64,000 nt of DNA. Source: M3007 sp044350425 (GTDB taxonomy: Bacteria; Bacteroidota; Bacteroidia; Chitinophagales; Saprospiraceae). Below the pieces are notes generated by a model. That model had not been told where the DNA came from, made no database searches, and was given only the letters and a program-made list of their open reading frames with translations. The stretch's first letter is position 1. Every line of letters starts with the position of its first letter. The translations under genes were made by a program, and so were the position numbers. The stretch is taken from positions 45,214 to 109,213 of the forward strand of contig JBILHS010000003.1 in assembly GCA_044350425.1 (NCBI GenBank), given 5' to 3'. This document shows positions 60,601 to 64,000 of the stretch, piece after piece.

Positions 60601-62373
60601 ACTCACGCTGCCATTTAGAGTTGCAGCAGCAACCCAGTGTGCATCGGAAGAAAAGCTGCCACTAAAGGGCTCAAATTCACCATACTGTAGTATTTGCTGC
60701 CGTACAAAAGTGTCGCCGGTAAATACATCCAGGATACAAAATGTGTTGTTTGGGAAATTGGAATACTGGCCTGCTACCTGATGTTTTGCACCAGATACTG
60801 CAATGGATCGAAAGGTTTCAAAGGACGACATTTTACGCGTATCCTGCTGGTTTTCAAGTCTTATGGGCCATGTTTGCCCCTTAAATCCTAGCATTGCGAG
60901 CCCTTCATCAGGAAAAAGTTCAAGGCGTAGATCTTTTTGTTCTACATACTCAGGGATGGCTACTCCTTCAAACCTGAATGTGTTTTCTATCTTCCAGGAC
61001 ATTCCAGGGGCTGATTTGGAGAGAATTTCTATCCGATCCCGAAATCCTAGCCAGAATTTACCTTTTACATACTGCATCGCCAATAAACCTTCAGGTACTC
61101 CAGATACAAACTCCCGGGGAACTGCTGGCAATGGCGCCACATTGACGTTTTTCGAACCTTTACGCGAATTCTGCTGTGCAAATGCTTCTCGCACGTTCAG
61201 GATCATGATCTTTTTTTCTTCCCGGTTTTCAAAGAAGAACTCGTCGCCACGTGTATTAAAGCACCAAATGGCTCCATTGGGTGCATTCACCCGAAACGAA
61301 CGATTGCCTTGACGCAGGTCAAAAAATTTATTTCCCCAAAAAAGCAATTCCCCATTTGGTGAAAAATCAAAGCCCTTATAGCCATTCCCTTCACCGGTGT
61401 TATAGGACTGGACGATTTGCATTCCGGGCATCTCCCAGGAGATTATTTCGCCATTTTTTGGGGTAAATGCCCATAGCCATTGCCTTCTATCGGACAATTT
61501 TTGAAATTTGATCAGCGTATTTTCACCTAAATTTTCAGCCAATTCATAACAGAATACGGGCCTATACAACTCATCTTCCCGATGTTTAGATGACTCATCC
61601 CCATGATAATACCAGGCATCGAACATCGCCTGGACACAATCCGGATTGTCGTCAGGAGCAACATATTGATTTGCAAAGTCAGCCAATCGGAAAGCCAGGG
61701 AGCGGTCGGTGTTTTTCAATAATTCCTGCGCGTCATCGGCAAGATTGGCCGCGATGGCGTGGCGGGCCTGCCGTTCTGCTTCCTGTTGTTTTGCAAACAA
61801 TTCATTTTCGGCTGCATTCCGGCAATCACTGATCTTCTCAGACATTTTCTGCCGGTCATTCTGGTCAGCATCTGCACAGTTTTTCGCAGCGCGATACAAA
61901 GCGGCGGCATCTTCCCAAAATTTGAGTTGGTAAGCCCGATTTGCTTCAGAAACCATCCTTTGGAAACAATCATCCAGCGTATCTTTCAGCAGATCATTTT
62001 TAGCAGCGTAATTGCGTCGGGTGATGGATGTTTCGGTAGAAAAAGCTCGTTTTTGGGGTGTTAATTTTGGTTTATCCGCTGCTATGGAGGCTTTTTTTAT
62101 ACCCAATTGCGTTTCGCAACGTTCAATACGGGTCTGTATTTCGCTTTGCCGGCGCGTATTGCCTTGTACCTCAGGGCAATCTTTTGCGAAATTGAAAAAA
62201 CTGAGTGCCTCTCGAGCCTCTCCTCTTCGGAGCGCGGCATTCCCTTTATCCAGGTTTTGAGTGTAGCAATCAGCAGTCGTCTGCGTCTGCTGAACCGGGG
62301 CATTTTGAAGGTAGGATTGAGCGCCCAGGGATCCGGTGAAGAGGAGGACCAAAAGAATTAGAGTACTACGCAT
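57649..62373 (-). CDS. Very large secreted WD40/TPR-like protein
   Basis: 1574 aa with a signal peptide (MRSTLILLVLLFTGSLGAQ). The N-terminal 200 residues are TPR-like (NKGNAALRRGEAREALSFFNFAKDCP). Residues about 270-960 show WD40-like blades (WLWAFTPKNGEIISWEMPG, HWVAAATLNGSVSVWAL, AIDRSGTKAAFTNGNDIRVFDL, LAAAYSSGKVILWNVLTG). The C-terminal 600 residues are helical repeats, some TPR-like (KWGVFEQNSPDALAHFEKSVQLL, GKTAEARHAYEQAGIYYV). It should be a scaffold or binding protein; no enzyme motif was seen. A TAACTTTG box is at 62396-62403. Confidence 0.75.
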   Translation of the reverse strand: MRSTLILLVLLFTGSLGAQSYLQNAPVQQTQTTADCYTQNLDKGNAALRRGEAREALSFFNFAKDCPEVQGNTRRQSEIQTRIERCETQLGIKKASIAADKPKLTPQKRAFSTETSITRRNYAAKNDLLKDTLDDCFQRMVSEANRAYQLKFWEDAAALYRAAKNCADADQNDRQKMSEKISDCRNAAENELFAKQQEAERQARHAIAANLADDAQELLKNTDRSLAFRLADFANQYVAPDDNPDCVQAMFDAWYYHGDESSKHREDELYRPVFCYELAENLGENTLIKFQKLSDRRQWLWAFTPKNGEIISWEMPGMQIVQSYNTGEGNGYKGFDFSPNGELLFWGNKFFDLRQGNRSFRVNAPNGAIWCFNTRGDEFFFENREEKKIMILNVREAFAQQNSRKGSKNVNVAPLPAVPREFVSGVPEGLLAMQYVKGKFWLGFRDRIEILSKSAPGMSWKIENTFRFEGVAIPEYVEQKDLRLELFPDEGLAMLGFKGQTWPIRLENQQDTRKMSSFETFRSIAVSGAKHQVAGQYSNFPNNTFCILDVFTGDTFVRQQILQYGEFEPFSGSFSSDAHWVAAATLNGSVSVWALTDTPTSSANHLPQLLTSKPLFSSDGSKLFCSFTDTLAIFNTINALEPVYTQVNSGQPLRGASDHWALIQISPDTVEAKHLTDGRKFRFPLLNEGFAFPYSIDSKEEKLVAYLSGWNKVEVRSLKSGLLVASKLFEGGTIEAIHFIPGSDNLVLVQNQSLGEFESNESSVKVWSPLHEGNKPRAFRLHEYPVKALAIDRSGTKAAFTNGNDIRVFDLNNLENEVLKIRASANEQIQAIAFRANSNLLAAAYSSGKVILWNVLTGQASLQLQVVDAQSLFQNYTEIASVGFSQEGAVLQIAVMDGRVLAYNLDPSYIRSVAQDENRQLQNFSVEQIVRYNLEAALYYPGNFERLAVSGDAPLVRSFFQHFRSQALESNNIIQVRDYCDRAFYLFERLDGNTKALWRHDMSLMYEDYTKKLLLRGNISKAAEVIKFVQREFDTDPVLLNAHIALLQRKFSEASALYSRFFLISETDGTPLNYGSRWQFDAVEKDLLQFRDFEILDTLQSNCFCGTVSLSEAFSNFCPLGKGYSSEYLAPADRMHWEIVQKQNKAINTLRLGIQSKLLEDAYEKAKVLTFKNPEKERIWLETVVLELATTHRKWGVFEQNSPDALAHFEKSVQLLTEIGAFRTISDTSRLALLTSTRLAWGKYLLDTGKPSEAIYQLQLGLESAQPLSEIVFQSDTTLLTIYYDNLVGPLFEKTGTAFLLSGKTAEARHAYEQAGIYYVTYGLSSLFQANVAVLENDSFQVFLDYGGITTSAQTAIALYGISQLSEQFPEKKIQIEAYAPKLRAALRSKNRRLINSETDYWFANLKVEHFVAMEQWDSAIIWSTAKMEHAKRCMELPNAEEQWKKYWLDEHINLPYYLLMGAWNKPGVLEDCIQLVKSAEAFLTLQEQAENGLYYANREMLKTNHAHALVLRNSPGDREKALSLYTEFIQAYGDSRGYDNLDLLQKDIKDLRRVGVPFPALPEIETDRNEPID

Positions 62374-62395
62374 AGCTGTCTGGTCAGATTTTTGG

Positions 62396-62403
62396 CAAAG
62401 TTA
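62396..62403 (-). promoter_or_regulatory. -7 box (TAACTTTG) for the 1574-aa protein gene
   Basis: Perfect TAnnTTTG match on the minus strand, 22 bp before the ATG at 62373. Confidence 0.45.
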
Positions 62404-62570
62404 GAAGAAAAGGCAAGTATGTGCGAAAATGGTCTGGCCACAATCTGTCTGTATTGAATCTAGTTCTCTGGCCTTGTATTCTGGGGTTTTTACCCAGACT
62501 TTTGTACTTGCAAGCAAACACTTGTGATGACTATATCCAATTCGTCCTGTTCTTTGTCAAACACATGATT

Positions 62571-64000
62571 ATGAATACTTCTCGTTTGTTCTGGTTTGTC
62601 TTCCTCTTCACCTTGGTGTTGACGGTCGATACGCTTGCCCAAGGTAAAAGGGACTACCAATGGATTATTGGATATGACCAGGTTGCTCCTCAGGACCAAG
62701 CTATATCTCTGAACTTTAATTACTGCCCGGTTTATATTTCTCCAATTTCTACTGTACATGATTTATCAATGGAAGGTTCAAACACGAGCATGAGCGACAA
62801 GAACGGCAACTTGTTGTTCTATTCCAATGGCTGTTATATCGTGAACGCTGCCGGGGAGAAAATGGAGAACGGTGATACCATCAATCCCGGAGTGATGCAA
62901 ACCGCTTATTGCAAAGCAGGGGGAAGCCCTTGGACACAAGGGGTGATTTCAATACCTGCTCCAGGAAGCGACAGCCTGTACTATGTGTTCAACCTCGACA
63001 TGGATCTGCCTTATTTTATGGTGGATACTTTCATCGGCATTGCCCCCGAAAGACTTTATTATCATGTAGTTGACATGTCAAAAGCCTCAGGGTTGGGCAG
63101 GGTAGTTGCAAAAACACAGATAGCGGTGCAGGATACTTTTGGTAGAGGGAATATTCAAGCCGTCCAACATGCCAACGGGGTGGACTGGTGGGTCATCACG
63201 CCCAAGTCCCATTCAAACTGCTACTTCATGACCTTAGTGAATGCGCAAGGAGTACAGTCGCCCTTTTTGACTTGTGCAGGCAAAGTTTGGGGCGATTATG
63301 ACACACAAGGGCAAGCGGTTTTTAGTCCGGACGGAGAGAAATTCATCCGCTTTACACCGCGAAGCGGCGTTAATATTTACGACTTTGATAATGAGACGGG
63401 AAATCTTTCCAACCCTATTTGGATTGATATGCCTAATAACCCTTTGACCTTCCATGTATCGGGGGGGGCGGTATCCCCCAGCTCCCGGTATTTGTACGCA
63501 ACTGCGCTTAGAAATGCGTATCAGTTTGACCTGCAAGCCCAAGACATCGCTGCAAGCAAGGTACTAATTGCTGAATGGGACGGATATTCAAACCCTTATC
63601 CGACCATATTTTATCTTGCTGCCTTGGCGCCAGACAACAAGATATACATAGGGGGCACCAGCAGCCATAGTTTTTTGCATGTTATACATTACCCTGACAG
63701 TGCTGGAATCCAATGCGGGTTTGAACAGCGTGGTGTGAGCCTGCCTTCGAACAATTTCGCTACTATTCCCAATTTCCCGAAATATCGAAGTGTTCCTACA
63801 CCTGTAGATTGCGACTCTCTGGTAAACAGCAGTAAGGTTGTTCAGCTCCAATCACCAATCAAAATCTTTCCCAACCCCGCCACCGACCAACTCAACATTA
63901 GCGGCCTCGAAGGCAATGTGGTCCTCACTATCACCGACATAAGCGGCAAAACGGTTTTTCTGAAAAAAGGTGATTGGCCTTCAGATGGGCAAGAGACACT
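62571..64000 (+). CDS. Secreted T9SS cargo protein, cut by the window end (partial)
   Basis: Open from ATG 62571 (an in-frame ATG at 62565 is also possible) to the last base without a stop, at least 476 codons. A signal peptide is seen (MNTSRLFWFVFLFTLVLTVDTLAQ). The middle reads like beta-propeller blades found in T9SS cargo (MSDKNGNLLFYSNGCYIVN, GQAVFSPDGEKFIRF, AVSPSSRYLYATA). Near the end IKIFPNPATDQLNI opens a type A T9SS sorting domain, so the true stop probably lies only a few dozen codons past the window. Ligand unknown. Confidence 0.85.
   Translation, partial: MNTSRLFWFVFLFTLVLTVDTLAQGKRDYQWIIGYDQVAPQDQAISLNFNYCPVYISPISTVHDLSMEGSNTSMSDKNGNLLFYSNGCYIVNAAGEKMENGDTINPGVMQTAYCKAGGSPWTQGVISIPAPGSDSLYYVFNLDMDLPYFMVDTFIGIAPERLYYHVVDMSKASGLGRVVAKTQIAVQDTFGRGNIQAVQHANGVDWWVITPKSHSNCYFMTLVNAQGVQSPFLTCAGKVWGDYDTQGQAVFSPDGEKFIRFTPRSGVNIYDFDNETGNLSNPIWIDMPNNPLTFHVSGGAVSPSSRYLYATALRNAYQFDLQAQDIAASKVLIAEWDGYSNPYPTIFYLAALAPDNKIYIGGTSSHSFLHVIHYPDSAGIQCGFEQRGVSLPSNNFATIPNFPKYRSVPTPVDCDSLVNSSKVVQLQSPIKIFPNPATDQLNISGLEGNVVLTITDISGKTVFLKKGDWPSDGQET

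Overview
The window is chromosomal DNA from a Bacteroidota bacterium, most likely a Saprospiraceae/Lewinella-like member. This rests on several signs: TAnnTTTG-type promoter boxes, zinc-free (C-minus) forms of ribosomal proteins S4 and L36, an alpha-operon ribosomal cluster followed by secreted proteins with type IX secretion (T9SS) C-terminal sorting domains, a dockerin/cohesin-like module typical of that group, and an RRM protein with a glycine-rich tail. No tRNA, rRNA, CRISPR array, transposase or phage gene was recognised.

Layout. 1-7157: end of the spc/alpha ribosomal operon (rpsE end, rpmD, rplO, secY, map, infA, rpmJ, rpsM, rpsK, rpsD, rpoA, rplQ). The gaps here are unusually wide and filled with short-phrase inverted repeats. 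7181-18055: a 5.42-kb two-gene cassette in direct tandem duplication. Gene A is a dockerin/cohesin-like protein with a T9SS type A tail, and gene B is a large surface protein with a gliding-type (type B) tail. The copies appear identical except for a handful of changes in the first 90 bp. 18120-24848: cytoplasmic trypsin-like protease with zinc ribbon, an ABM-like protein, a small membrane protein, surE, a LysM protein, class II aldolase and a PorT-like barrel. 24849-31372: a stand-alone LanB-type (PEARL-like) protein, parB, parA, an HD-PycTM (Pycsar effector-like) membrane protein and a polyprenol glycosyltransferase. 31380-40408: coiled-coil secreted protein, a 1015-aa TIR-like protein of unfamiliar architecture, a GT-C glycosyltransferase, a vanadium haloperoxidase-type lipoprotein with an outer-membrane barrel gene, and RidA. 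40638-49473: RRM protein, hmgA, mnmH, head-GIN protein, topA, a decayed T9SS gene, a barrel protein and a cytidylate-kinase-like ATPase. 49614-64000: esterase, very large sensor kinase, rnpB RNA, SGNH hydrolase, 5'-nucleotidase lipoprotein, a 1574-aa WD40/TPR secreted protein and a truncated T9SS cargo gene.

How it fits together: the left end is core translation, secretion and transcription machinery. Much of the rest is envelope biology: at least five intact or partial T9SS cargo genes, several barrels and lipoproteins, and cell-wall binding. Scattered within it are candidates for defence or peptide modification (TIR-like protein, HD-PycTM protein, LanB/PEARL-like protein). The most noteworthy items are the near-perfect tandem cassette duplication, the orphan LanB-like enzyme, the TIR-helical giant protein, the HD-PycTM protein and a family of phrase repeats in intergenic gaps.
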